In this document: positions 33,831-42,573 of the stretch, piece after piece | Numbering within the stretch: the first letter of the stretch is position 1 | Layout of the letters: every line of letters starts with the position of its first letter | Origin: an uncultured Lachnospiraceae bacterium | Lineage (GTDB): Bacteria; Bacillota; Clostridia; Lachnospirales; Lachnospiraceae | NCBI GenBank assembly: GCA_958428365.1 | Contig: CAUAFT010000012.1 | Coordinates: 27,527-91,526 of the forward strand | Length of the DNA: 64,000 nucleotides | Direction of reading: 5' to 3' | Translations under genes and position numbers: made by a program | The notes under the pieces: model-generated | Database searches by the model: none | Seen by the model: only the letters and a program-made list of their open reading frames with translations | What the model was told of the DNA's origin: nothing

Positions 33831-34235
33831 TCAATCTCTGATATTAATACGCACCAACGCTTTTCTAAGCGCAAACTCCGCTCTTTTCACATCAATCTCT
33901 TCCCTATGTGATTCCAAACGTCCTTCGGCGCGCTCCTTCGCTGCCTGGGCACGGGCTACGTCAATCTCATCCGGCCACTCCGCAATCTCCGCTAAGAGTG
34001 TTACCTTATCCTGTAAGATCTCAGCAAAACCGGAATGCACCGCCGCCTCCTTCTTACCCTCCGGCGTCGTAATCGTTACGATTCCCGGCGCTAAGACGGT
34101 AGTCAGCGGAATGTGATTCCTGTAGACGCCAATCTCCCCATTCGCAGTGGTAAATTCAATCATCTCCGCCTCACCTTTATAAAAAACCCGGTCCGGCGTA
34201 ATGATCTCTACTGAAAAAATTCTGTCATCTGCCAT
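33831..34235 (-). CDS. atpC: ATP synthase epsilon subunit (operon 2)
   Basis: 134 residues. The N-terminal sandwich FSVEIITPDRVFYKGEAEMIEF and the C-terminal helical hairpin (VARAQAAKERAEGRLESHRE) are both complete. It closes the second ATP synthase operon, 11 bases after atpD, followed by a strong terminator. Confidence 0.95.
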   Translation of the reverse strand: MADDRIFSVEIITPDRVFYKGEAEMIEFTTANGEIGVYRNHIPLTTVLAPGIVTITTPEGKKEAAVHSGFAEILQDKVTLLAEIAEWPDEIDVARAQAAKERAEGRLESHREEIDVKRAEFALRKALVRINIRD

Positions 34236-34246
34236 ATGCTCACCCC

Positions 34247-35638
34247 TTACTTCATGCGGGCGCGTACTTCATCAATACTTCCTGCATTTAAGAAATAGCT
34301 TTCCGGAATGTCATCATGCTTTCCTTCCAGAATCTCCTTGAAGCCCCGGACAGTCTCAGCGATCGGAACATATTTTCCCTCTAAGCCTGTGAACTGTGTT
34401 GCTACAAAGAATGGCTGTGATAAGAATCTCTGTACCTTTCTGGCACGGTTAACGACCAGCTTGTCGTCCTCGGATAATTCGTCCATACCCAGGATGGCGA
34501 TAATATCCTGTAACTCTTTATATTTCTGCAAAATCTCCTGTACACCACGGGCTACCTGGAAATGCTCATCTCCTACGACACGAGGGTCCAAGATTCTAGA
34601 GGTAGAACCCAACGGGTCTACAGCCGGATAAATACCAAGCTCTGCGATGGAACGCTCCAATACGGTGGTCGCATCCAGATGGGCAAAGGTCGTTGCCGGA
34701 GCCGGGTCTGTCAAGTCGTCGGCTGGCACATAGACTGCCTGTACGGATGTGATGGAACCGTTCTTAGTAGAGGTAATACGCTCCTGTAAAGCACCCATCT
34801 CCGTCTGTAAGGTCGGCTGATAACCAACGGCGGAAGGTACACGTCCTAACAGTGCGGACACCTCGGAACCTGCCTGTGTAAAACGGAAGATATTATCAAT
34901 GAATAACAGTACGTCCTTACCACCCTGGTCACGGAAGTACTCTGCCATGGTCAGTCCTGTCAGACCTACACGCATACGCGCTCCCGGCGGCTCGTTCATC
35001 TGTCCGAATACCATACAGGTCTTATCGATAACTCCTGATTCTTTCATTTCATAGTAGAGGTCATTACCCTCACGGGTACGCTCTCCTACACCGGTAAATA
35101 CAGAGTAACCACCATGCTCTGTCGCAATGTTGTGGATTAACTCCTGAATCAATACGGTCTTACCTACTCCGGCGCCGCCGAACAGACCGATCTTTCCACC
35201 CTTCTGGTAAGGGCAGAGAAGGTCTACGACCTTGATACCGGTCTCCAACATCTCTGTAGATGTCGCCTGCTCTTCAAAGGTCGGCGCTTTTCTGTGGATC
35301 GGCATATATTCCACGTCCTTCGGAGGCTCCACCTCGTCGATTGGTTCTCCTAAGACGTTGAACATACGTCCTAATGTCGCCTCTCCAACCGGAACCTTGA
35401 TTGCTGCTCCGGTGGCTACGGCATCCATTCCACGCACTAAACCGTCTGTAGGTCCCATGGCAATACACCGTACCGTATCGTCACCCAGATGCTGTGATAC
35501 TTCCACTACTAATCTCTTGCCGTCTCTGGTCTTGATCTCAATAGCGTCATTTATTTCAGGAAGGTTTCCCTCCGAATACTTGATATCTAATACAGCACCG
35601 ATGATCTGAGTGATTTTTCCCACATTTGTTTCTGCCAT
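34247..35638 (-). CDS. atpD: ATP synthase beta subunit (operon 2)
   Basis: 463 residues from ATG 35638 (MAETNVGKITQIIG); the upstream GTG at 35650 touches the AAGGA site and is rejected. Walker A GGAGVGKT, GERTREGNDL, and FRFTQAGSEVSALLGR are intact. Catalytic F1 subunit of the presumed sodium-coupled enzyme. Codon choice and sequence differ throughout from the operon 1 copy. Confidence 0.97.
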   Translation of the reverse strand: MAETNVGKITQIIGAVLDIKYSEGNLPEINDAIEIKTRDGKRLVVEVSQHLGDDTVRCIAMGPTDGLVRGMDAVATGAAIKVPVGEATLGRMFNVLGEPIDEVEPPKDVEYMPIHRKAPTFEEQATSTEMLETGIKVVDLLCPYQKGGKIGLFGGAGVGKTVLIQELIHNIATEHGGYSVFTGVGERTREGNDLYYEMKESGVIDKTCMVFGQMNEPPGARMRVGLTGLTMAEYFRDQGGKDVLLFIDNIFRFTQAGSEVSALLGRVPSAVGYQPTLQTEMGALQERITSTKNGSITSVQAVYVPADDLTDPAPATTFAHLDATTVLERSIAELGIYPAVDPLGSTSRILDPRVVGDEHFQVARGVQEILQKYKELQDIIAILGMDELSEDDKLVVNRARKVQRFLSQPFFVATQFTGLEGKYVPIAETVRGFKEILEGKHDDIPESYFLNAGSIDEVRARMK

Positions 35639-35740
35639 TTTTCCTATCACTCCTTATAATATATTCTCGCAGGGCAGGATAGTATCAGAATTCTCTGACC
35701 TTCCACCGCCTGCGGGTATCCAAGATTCTTAGTATCCCTA

Positions 35741-36601
35741 CTAAGATATCGCCTCCGCTCCCGCAATAATCTCTGTCAATTCCTGCGTAATGGAGCCCTG
35801 GCGTGCTCTGTTATATTTCAATGTCAGGTCGCTGATCATATCTTCTGCGTTGCTTGTCGCAGAATCCATCGCCTGCATCCTCGCACCATTCTCACTTGCT
35901 ACTGCTTCCACTAAAGCTCCGTAGAAAAGACTGGTCACATACTTCGGAATAATCATATCCAAAGCCTCTTCTTCATTCGGCTCATAATTCATCAGTATGT
36001 TGCCATCCTCTTCCCCGGCAATCTCCTCTTCGTCGAAGGAGACCGGAAGCAACTTCATGAGCTTCGGTTCATGAACAACCGTATTCTTAAAATGTGTATA
36101 AGCCAGATAGATTTCCCCTATCTCTCCGCGCTGATACGCTCCTAAGACTTCCTTACAGATGGCATCCGCATCGGAATAGTCCGGGGCTTCAATAACCTCC
36201 GGATAAGAATTCTTAATCTCATAACCACGGCGTTCTAAGACTTCACGTCCCTTGTTACCGATGGTATACAGTTCTAAGTCTTCCTTCTGAAAATCTCCGT
36301 TGGTAATCAGCTTGATGATGTTGGAGTTATAGCCTCCTGCCAGTCCCCGGTTGGAGGTAATGACGACAATGGCTTTTTTCTCCGAATCATTTTTCTTCAA
36401 ATAAGGATGGTTCATGTTCCCGGACTTCGCAAGCATGGACGTTACCGTCTGATACATATAGTTAAAATATGGATTCGCCTGCTCCGCATGGGTTCTTGCC
36501 TTCTGTAGCTTTACGGTTGATACAAGCTTCATGGCTTTTGTGATCTGCTGCGTACTCTGAATACTGCTTTTTCTTCTCTTTATGTCCCTCATTGAGGCCA
36601 T
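35741..36601 (-). CDS. atpG: ATP synthase gamma subunit (operon 2)
   Basis: 286 residues from ATG 36601 (MASMRDIKRRKSSIQSTQQI), which follows GGCGGTG; another ATG lies two codons upstream. Conserved rotor helices at both ends (YNRARQGSITQELTEIIAGAEAI). Standard length, about 20 residues shorter than the operon 1 copy. A 100-bp spacer before atpD carries no gene. Confidence 0.95.
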   Translation of the reverse strand: MASMRDIKRRKSSIQSTQQITKAMKLVSTVKLQKARTHAEQANPYFNYMYQTVTSMLAKSGNMNHPYLKKNDSEKKAIVVITSNRGLAGGYNSNIIKLITNGDFQKEDLELYTIGNKGREVLERRGYEIKNSYPEVIEAPDYSDADAICKEVLGAYQRGEIGEIYLAYTHFKNTVVHEPKLMKLLPVSFDEEEIAGEEDGNILMNYEPNEEEALDMIIPKYVTSLFYGALVEAVASENGARMQAMDSATSNAEDMISDLTLKYNRARQGSITQELTEIIAGAEAIS

Positions 36602-36619
36602 ATGCATTCACCGCCATTC

Positions 36620-38125
36620 CTATTTAAAGTCTGCTTTACACTCTTCAATCGCTTTGATTAACTTCTGCTCTGTCTCTTCCGTCAGCTCTTTTGTATCATG
36701 AATCGAAGTAATGATTTCTGGATACTTCGTGTCGATATGCTCAAACAGCTCTTTTTCAAAGTCCAGAATCCTATCCACCGGAATATCCAGCAGATACTTC
36801 TTGGTTGCCGCATAGATGATGGCTACCTGATATTCTACTGCCATTGGTTTGTACTGCGGCTGTTTTAAAATCTCACGGATTCTCTCACCCTGTGCCAGCT
36901 TCTCTGTGGTGTCCGCATCCAATTCGGAACCAAACTGGGAGAAAGCTGCCAGCTCACGGTACTGTGCCAGCTCCACACGAATCGGCGCCGCAATCTTCTT
37001 GATCGCCTTGATCTGTGCCGCACCACCTACACGGGATACGGAAAGACCTGCATTGATCGCCGGGCGGAAACCTGCATTGAACATCTCTGTCTCCAGATAA
37101 ATCTGACCATCTGTAATGGAAATAACGTTGGTCGGAATATATGCGGATACGTCTCCAGCCTGGGTCTCGATAATCGGAAGAGCCGTCAGGGAACCTCCGC
37201 CTAAGCTGTCGTTCAGTCTTGCCGCACGCTCTAACAGTCTGGAATGTAGGTAGAATACATCACCCGGATATGCCTCACGTCCTGGCGGTCTTCTAAGGAG
37301 CAGGGAAAGTGTACGGTAAGCCGTAGCGTGTTTACTCAGGTCGTCATAGACAACCAGCACGTCCTCTCCATTCTCCATCCATTCCTCTCCAATCGCACAT
37401 CCTGCATATGGAGCGATATACTGTAACGGTGCTAACTCACTTGCCGTAGATGCAACCACGGTGGTGTAGCTCATAGCTCCGAACTCTTCCAACGTATTTA
37501 CAATCGAAGCAACGGTAGATGCCTTCTGTCCGATTGCAACATAGATACATTTTACATTCTGACCCTTCTGGTTGATGATGGTGTCAATGGCGATTGCCGT
37601 CTTACCTGTCTGACGGTCACCGATGATTAACTCACGCTGACCTCTTCCGATCGGCACCATGGAGTCGATGGCTTTGATACCGGTCTGTAACGGGGTATCT
37701 ACGGATTTTCTGGAAATAACTCCCGACGCCACCCTCTCGATCTGACGGTATTTCTCTGTCTCAATCGGTCCCTTGCCGTCGATCGGCTGACCCAGTGCAT
37801 TGACAACACGCCCTGTCATCGCGTCACCTACCGGGACCTCTACCACTCTTCCGGTGGTCTTTACGGTATCTCCTTCGTTGATATTCTTCTGGTCGCCTAA
37901 CAATACGGCGCCCACATTATCTTCTTCGAGGTTCAATACCATTCCATATACTTCACCAGGGAATTCCAAAAGCTCTCCCTGCATTGCATTCTCAAGGCCA
38001 TGAATACGAGCGATACCGTCTGCCACCTGGATAACCGTACCTACGTCGGCAACCTCCAGCTTGTCCGCATAACGCTTGATCTGCTCTTTAATGACGGAAC
38101 TGATTTCTTCTGGTCTTAAATTCAT
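36620..38125 (-). CDS. atpA: ATP synthase alpha subunit (operon 2)
   Basis: 501 residues. Walker A GDRQTGKTA near residue 170, RRPPGREAYPGDVFYLHSRLLER and the SVSRVGGAAQIKAIKK signature are intact, with the full crown and C-terminal helical domain. Nineteen bases separate its stop from the atpG ATG. Confidence 0.97.
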   Translation of the reverse strand: MNLRPEEISSVIKEQIKRYADKLEVADVGTVIQVADGIARIHGLENAMQGELLEFPGEVYGMVLNLEEDNVGAVLLGDQKNINEGDTVKTTGRVVEVPVGDAMTGRVVNALGQPIDGKGPIETEKYRQIERVASGVISRKSVDTPLQTGIKAIDSMVPIGRGQRELIIGDRQTGKTAIAIDTIINQKGQNVKCIYVAIGQKASTVASIVNTLEEFGAMSYTTVVASTASELAPLQYIAPYAGCAIGEEWMENGEDVLVVYDDLSKHATAYRTLSLLLRRPPGREAYPGDVFYLHSRLLERAARLNDSLGGGSLTALPIIETQAGDVSAYIPTNVISITDGQIYLETEMFNAGFRPAINAGLSVSRVGGAAQIKAIKKIAAPIRVELAQYRELAAFSQFGSELDADTTEKLAQGERIREILKQPQYKPMAVEYQVAIIYAATKKYLLDIPVDRILDFEKELFEHIDTKYPEIITSIHDTKELTEETEQKLIKAIEECKADFK

Positions 38126-38176
38126 GGAACTTCCTCACCTACTTTCAACTTATTTTCATAATTTAACGTCTTATAC

Positions 38177-38743
38177 TTAAGTATTCGACCCGGTCATTCC
38201 CAACGGAATATTATAGAGTTCTTTTGACAGCTCATACAGCTTTGTCCTGATGCTGCTGTCCACCACTCTGTCTCCGATACGAATCACCATTCCGCCGATC
38301 AAAGCGGCGTCCACGTCGTAGTTCATCTCAAAAGATTCATACTTCGTGGTCTCTAAAAGTCTCGTTTCCACAAGTTTCTTCTGATCCTGGGATAATTCCA
38401 TGGCAGAAGTCACATAAGCAGTTCCGATATTCTGATACTCCTTTACCTCCTCTAAAAAATAAAGGAATACATTTTCCATCTCATGAAAATGGTTCTTAGC
38501 GACTAACATCCGCATCAAACCGATCATTTCATCCGATATCTTTCCTTTGAAAATATCTTCTATGAACTGTAATTTCTCCTCTTTTACAATCTGTGGATGA
38601 TTCATCAGCCGGGATAAGTCCTGATTCTCCTTTAAGACTTCCAGGATTCCCCTTGCCTCTTCGGAAAAATCTTCGATACGGTTCTCCTCCACGGCGGTCT
38701 CAAACAAAGCATCCCCATATGTCTTGGACACTAATTTTGCCAT
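38177..38743 (-). CDS. atpH: ATP synthase delta subunit (operon 2)
   Basis: 188 residues. OSCP fold with N-terminal KTYGDALFETAVEENRIEDF and C-terminal DAALIGGMVIRIGDRVVDSSIRTKL, the GGxxIRIGDxVxDxS motif typical of delta. More canonical than the operon 1 delta. Overlaps the end of atpF by 13 bases. Confidence 0.95.
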   Translation of the reverse strand: MAKLVSKTYGDALFETAVEENRIEDFSEEARGILEVLKENQDLSRLMNHPQIVKEEKLQFIEDIFKGKISDEMIGLMRMLVAKNHFHEMENVFLYFLEEVKEYQNIGTAYVTSAMELSQDQKKLVETRLLETTKYESFEMNYDVDAALIGGMVIRIGDRVVDSSIRTKLYELSKELYNIPLGMTGSNT

Positions 38744-39246
38744 GTCGAATCACCCATTTCTTTCAAAGTCTCTTCCACTAAGGTATCCTGAATCGTCGTA
38801 TCAATGGAAGCGGATACCACCTTCTCAGCCATCAGAGATGCGATCTCAATGACCTCCTGCTTCATTTCATCCATAGCACGCTTCTTCTCAAGTACTGCTT
38901 CTTCGTTGGCGCGTTTGATGATGCGGGACGCCTCTTCCTTGGCTTCCTCCACGATCCGCGCCTCATTTTTCAACGCTTTCTGGCGGGCTTCACTTAAGAT
39001 CTGCTCAGCCTCTTTTTCTATATTCTTCAGCTTTGCATCATACTCTGCTTTCAGTGCGGCTGCGTCTTCTTTGTCCGATTTTGCCGTGTCCAGATCCGTC
39101 TTGATCTTTAACTTTCTGTCCTCTAACATTTTGCGGACCGGATTAAAGAGCAGATAGGATAAGAACAGGAACAGGACGAAGACAGCGATCGCCGCTAACA
39201 CCGTATCATGCAACAACTGAAAATCCAGATCGAATAATCTTGTCAT
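38731..39246 (-). CDS. atpF: ATP synthase b subunit (operon 2)
   Basis: 171 residues. N-terminal membrane helix (LHDTVLAAIAVFVLFLFLSYLLF) then a long charged coiled coil (KSDKEDAAALKAEYDAKLKN and onward) forming the peripheral stalk. Standard position between c and delta genes. Confidence 0.95.
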   Translation of the reverse strand: MTRLFDLDFQLLHDTVLAAIAVFVLFLFLSYLLFNPVRKMLEDRKLKIKTDLDTAKSDKEDAAALKAEYDAKLKNIEKEAEQILSEARQKALKNEARIVEEAKEEASRIIKRANEEAVLEKKRAMDEMKQEVIEIASLMAEKVVSASIDTTIQDTLVEETLKEMGDSTWQN

Positions 39247-39290
39247 AGCTTAGAAGTATGCCTCCTTTCCGTTATTTTCTGTGATACCGA

Positions 39291-39545
39291 TTATTTTGCC
39301 AATGGTTTTACGAAAAGTAAGAGCATAGCTACTAACAGACCGTAGAGACCTGTGGTCTCGGCTACCGCCTGTCCCAATAACATGGTAGATGTGATATCGG
39401 ATTTTGCACCCGGATTTCTACCTACTGCAGATGCTGCGTGTCCTGCTGCGATACCCTGACCAATACCAGGTCCGATACCTGCGATAACTGCAAGACCTGC
39501 TCCGATTGCTGAACATGCTAAAATTAAATCATTTCCTGTAATCAT
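39291..39545 (-). CDS. atpE: ATP synthase c subunit (operon 2), sodium-type binding site
   Basis: 84 residues, two membrane helices. The sodium-coordination set known from Ilyobacter tartaricus and Acetobacterium woodii is complete: Q30 in GIGPGIGQGIAAG, E63-T64-T65 in GQAVAETTGLYG and Y68. Sodium coupling is therefore inferred for this enzyme. AGGAGG precedes the ATG. Compare E56 and the missing Gln of the operon 1 c subunit. Confidence 0.95.
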   Translation of the reverse strand: MITGNDLILACSAIGAGLAVIAGIGPGIGQGIAAGHAASAVGRNPGAKSDITSTMLLGQAVAETTGLYGLLVAMLLLFVKPLAK

Positions 39546-39598
39546 AATATAATCCTCCTAAAATTTATCTTGTTTCCATGAAATTTTCTTCACGGTAA

Positions 39599-40324
39599 CT
39601 ATGATTCCGTATCCATCGCCTGGTTTACATAGGTCATGGTCAGCATACAGAATACATAGGTCTGAATTGCTCCTGAGAACAAATCAAAGTAGACGTGTAA
39701 CGCTGCCGGCCATGCGATTGCGATCTTTGATAACAGACCATAAATCAATGCCATAATTACGGTTCCCGATAAGACGTTTGCAAACAGACGCAAAGACAGG
39801 GATACCGGTACTGCCAGATCTCCGATAATATTGATCGGCGCCCAGAAAGGCCATGGATCGCACAGTCCTTTGAGAACACCCGATACCTTCTGATACTTGA
39901 ACTTACAGAATGTGATCATGGAAAACGTGATCAATGCCATTGCAAGGGTCGTTCCATAATCCGCTGTCGGCGGCCTTAACCCAAACAGTCCTGAAATATT
40001 GCTGAACAGGATGAAGAGAAAGATCGTACTGATGTAGTTTTTGAACTTCTTGGAGTTCTCTCCCATAACACCTTCTACGACCCCATCCAGTTTTTCCACG
40101 ATCAGTTCCGCAATATTCTGAAATGTATCGGGTACATCCGTCGCATGCTTCATCTTCCGGTTGACGATAAACGCAAAACCGATCAGTATCAGCATAACGA
40201 TCAACACACACACATGGGTCGTCGTGATCCATACAGTATGACCAAAAATTTCATAGGAATAAAGTCCATGTATCATAAAATCAATATCATCTGCTGCGGA
40301 TGCCATCAAAATTGAATGATTCAC
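39599..40324 (-). CDS. atpB: ATP synthase a subunit (operon 2)
   Basis: 241 residues with about six membrane helices. The stator Arg is in PVSLSLRLFANVLSGTVIM; the last helix is FDLFSGAIQTYVFCMLTMTY. Ion channel partner of the c ring. An AGGAGGTGA site stands just before the ATG at 40324. Confidence 0.95.
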   Translation of the reverse strand: MNHSILMASAADDIDFMIHGLYSYEIFGHTVWITTTHVCVLIVMLILIGFAFIVNRKMKHATDVPDTFQNIAELIVEKLDGVVEGVMGENSKKFKNYISTIFLFILFSNISGLFGLRPPTADYGTTLAMALITFSMITFCKFKYQKVSGVLKGLCDPWPFWAPINIIGDLAVPVSLSLRLFANVLSGTVIMALIYGLLSKIAIAWPAALHVYFDLFSGAIQTYVFCMLTMTYVNQAMDTES

Positions 40325-40413
40325 AATTTCACCTCCTTAATCCTTAATAACAAGGTATAAGCCTCTTCTCTTGTTGCCCAGCCTCCGGCTGAGTCTCTGT
40401 GATTGCAACGCAA

Positions 40414-40833
40414 TCATGAGGTACTGTCTGACTCCTCTGTTCTCCCTTCGTCGCGATACAGTACTCTATGAATGAAAGGCTGCAGATAAGCCGCCGCCTT
40501 TAATCCCATAACTCCAACAAACACCATAAGAATATTTCCCAATCGGAACTTCGCCGTGACAAAAAACACCGCTACCACCACGGCGTAACGCAGCAGCGAC
40601 CACAGGATGACCTTATTTTTTCCGCCGTCCTCGCCGTAAAGGGTCACGCTGTCCTCAATGACCACCGCCATATGAACCGCCATCCCCATTGCCAGCGCAA
40701 TGCCGATCCAGAGTCCCGTGCTGTACAGCAGTCTGTCCTTCACGAACCAGACCCCTGCCAGTTGTATGACGATCCCATAGAGTACGATCCCCAAAAGTAA
40801 CGCAGGAAGCGCCTTATTGAGTCTTCTTATCAT
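40414..40833 (-). CDS. atpI: ATP synthase subunit I-like membrane protein
   Basis: 139 residues from ATG 40833 (MIRRLNKALPALLL); ATGs at 40845 and 40854 are equally possible, and the frame reaches further into the upstream gene. Four hydrophobic helices with a polar loop, matching the size and placement of AtpI, which helps c-ring assembly or ion supply. Overlaps the end of the upstream AtpZ-like gene. No counterpart exists in operon 1. Confidence 0.7.
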   Translation of the reverse strand: MIRRLNKALPALLLGIVLYGIVIQLAGVWFVKDRLLYSTGLWIGIALAMGMAVHMAVVIEDSVTLYGEDGGKNKVILWSLLRYAVVVAVFFVTAKFRLGNILMVFVGVMGLKAAAYLQPFIHRVLYRDEGRTEESDSTS

Positions 40834-41056
40834 GCTTTTTATCATCACTTTCATATATTTTTTTTGCCACGATATAGCAGTTGCGGAAACCAGCCAGCGC
40901 ACCCAGAATAAAAAGCGGGATGATGAACACTCCGTATCCCGTTTTTTTCTCAATAAAAATCCCAAGTCCTGTACATAGTAAAATAGGAACTATCATGTTA
41001 ATACCGAATTGAGTAACCAGTACGAGAGACTGATAAACACTTTTTTTGTACTTCAC
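40814..41056 (-). CDS. AtpZ/AtpI-family protein
   Basis: 80 residues from a GTG at 41056, chosen because AAAGGAG stands six bases upstream; an in-frame ATG at 41098 is less well placed. Two membrane helices (SLVLVTQFGINMIVPILLCT and a Gly/Ala-rich second one, LFILGALAGFRN) are the AtpZ plan. AtpZ is a small partner of AtpI in ATP synthase operons. First gene of operon 2. Confidence 0.8.
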   Translation of the reverse strand: MKYKKSVYQSLVLVTQFGINMIVPILLCTGLGIFIEKKTGYGVFIIPLFILGALAGFRNCYIVAKKIYESDDKKHDKKTQ

Positions 41057-41137
41057 ATGCAGCTCCTTTCTGCTCCTATAAGTCCGGGCATCTATCATGC
41101 CTCAGGCTAATAGTATTTGACAAATATAATATCTGTA

Positions 41138-41165
41138 ATTATAACATTTCCGGGAAAATTGTCCA
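41138..41165 (-). promoter_or_regulatory. Promoter of ATP synthase operon 2
   Basis: Minus-strand TGGACA (41160-41165), 16-base spacer, TATAAT (41138-41143), about 80 bases before the GTG start of the AtpZ-like gene. Confidence 0.7.
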
Positions 41166-41245
41166 CAGGATTCTACGAATTTCTACATTTTTCAACAAAG
41201 GCTGTCAACAGAGCCAAGAACTGTAAAATGCAGACTTCAACGGAA

Positions 41246-41731
41246 CTATAAGACCATTTTCACTTCCCGGTTTGTGTGCTCGTATTTCCGGTATTCCACG
41301 CCAGCCGCCTTCAACATTCTCTTGGACGCAATGACGCCCGGTGTGTTCTTATACTTATCTTCATCATAAACGATGGTTTTTATACCTGATTGAATGATTG
41401 CTTTTGCACATTCATTACAGGGAAACAGGGAAACATACAACGTGGAACCCTCCAGACTGCCGCCCCGATAATTCAAAATGGCGTTCAATTCACTGTGAGT
41501 CGTGTAAAAATATTTATTTTCCAGAGGTTCTCCCTCCCTCGCCCATGGGAACTCATCATCGGAGCAGCCCGACGGAAAACCGTTATACCCCATGGAAAGG
41601 ATCTTGTGATCCGGGCTTACAATACAGGCTCCCACCTGGGTATTCGGATCCTTGGATCTCATGGCGGAGAGCATCGCAACCCCCATAAAATATTCATCCC
41701 AACTAATATAGTCCTCTCTTTTATTGCTCAT
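41246..41731 (-). CDS. Deoxycytidylate (dCMP) deaminase family protein
   Basis: 161 residues. Zinc cytidine/deoxycytidylate deaminase motifs THSELNAIL (His and catalytic Glu) and LFPCNECAKAI (two Cys ligands) are present. The N-terminal YFMGVAMLSAMRSKDPNTQVGA matches dCMP deaminases, which produce dUMP for thymidylate synthesis; ComEB is the same family. It stands downstream of upp but behind a terminator. Confidence 0.92.
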   Translation of the reverse strand: MSNKREDYISWDEYFMGVAMLSAMRSKDPNTQVGACIVSPDHKILSMGYNGFPSGCSDDEFPWAREGEPLENKYFYTTHSELNAILNYRGGSLEGSTLYVSLFPCNECAKAIIQSGIKTIVYDEDKYKNTPGVIASKRMLKAAGVEYRKYEHTNREVKMVL

Positions 41732-41886
41732 ATGTAAGTACCTCCCATAGTTTATTATTTCCTGAAAAATATATATTCACCTCAGCGACATCATACCTTT
41801 TTGCCTCACGCATCCCCGCAGGGATCTTTATCACAGAAAAATTATTACTTTCATACGTTAATACGACAAGGTCTTTCCTATGATAT

Positions 41887-41920
41887 AAATTACGGATTGT
41901 CCCTCGACAATCCGTAATTT
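41887..41920 (-). terminator. Terminator of upp
   Basis: Perfect 15-bp stem (AAATTACGGATTGTC and its complement) with a 4-base loop, followed on the minus strand by TTTATATC. It is 24 bases past the upp stop codon. Confidence 0.85.
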
Positions 41921-41943
41921 TCCTCTCAATATCCAATATCCGA

Positions 41944-42573
41944 TTATTTCGTGCCAAAGATCCGGTCTCCCGCATCTCCAAGTCCCGGCACAATATAGCC
42001 GTTCTCATTCAAATGGTCGTCCAAAACCCCGATAAACATATCCACGTCCGGGTGCGCCTCTTTCATCTTCTCCACACCCTCCGGAGCCGCAATGATACAC
42101 ATAAAATGAATCCGCTTTACTCCCTTGTCCTTTAACATCTGGATCGCCGCAACGGAGGAACCTCCGGTGGCAAGCATCGGATCCACCACAAAGACCTCTC
42201 TCTCATCGCAGTCCTTTGGCAGCTTACAGTAGTATTCCACCGGCTCTAAAGTCTCCTCATTTCGGTACAGACCGATATGACCTACCTTTGCAGAGGGGAT
42301 CATGGCAAGCATTCCGTCCACCATGCCAAGACCTGCCCGCAGAATCGGAACAACAGCCAGCTTCTTTCCCTTTAATTCTTTCACCGTAGTCTTACAGATC
42401 GGCGTCTCGATCTCCACATCCGTCAGTTCCAGATCTCTTGTTGCCTCATAGCACATCAGCATGGCAATCTCGCTGATCAGCGTCCGAAAATCCTTAGAGC
42501 CCGTGTCCAGTCTCCGAATCCATCCGATCTTGTGCTGGATCAATGGATGTTCCATAATCGTTACTTTTGACAT
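41944..42573 (-). CDS. upp: Uracil phosphoribosyltransferase
   Basis: 209 residues, the standard length. PRPP-binding loop VFVVDPMLATGGSSVAAI near residue 130, and C-terminal GYIVPGLGDAGDRIFGTK, diagnostic of Upp. Salvages uracil to UMP. ATG with GGAGAAAAGAC upstream; its start overlaps the end of the Sua5 fusion gene by 13 bases. Confidence 0.97.
   Translation of the reverse strand: MSKVTIMEHPLIQHKIGWIRRLDTGSKDFRTLISEIAMLMCYEATRDLELTDVEIETPICKTTVKELKGKKLAVVPILRAGLGMVDGMLAMIPSAKVGHIGLYRNEETLEPVEYYCKLPKDCDEREVFVVDPMLATGGSSVAAIQMLKDKGVKRIHFMCIIAAPEGVEKMKEAHPDVDMFIGVLDDHLNENGYIVPGLGDAGDRIFGTK

Noticed and set aside
41721..42008. 95-codon minus-strand frame between upp and the dCMP deaminase gene
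   Set aside because: It starts inside upp, runs through the upp terminator hairpin at 41887-41920 and has no binding site of its own.
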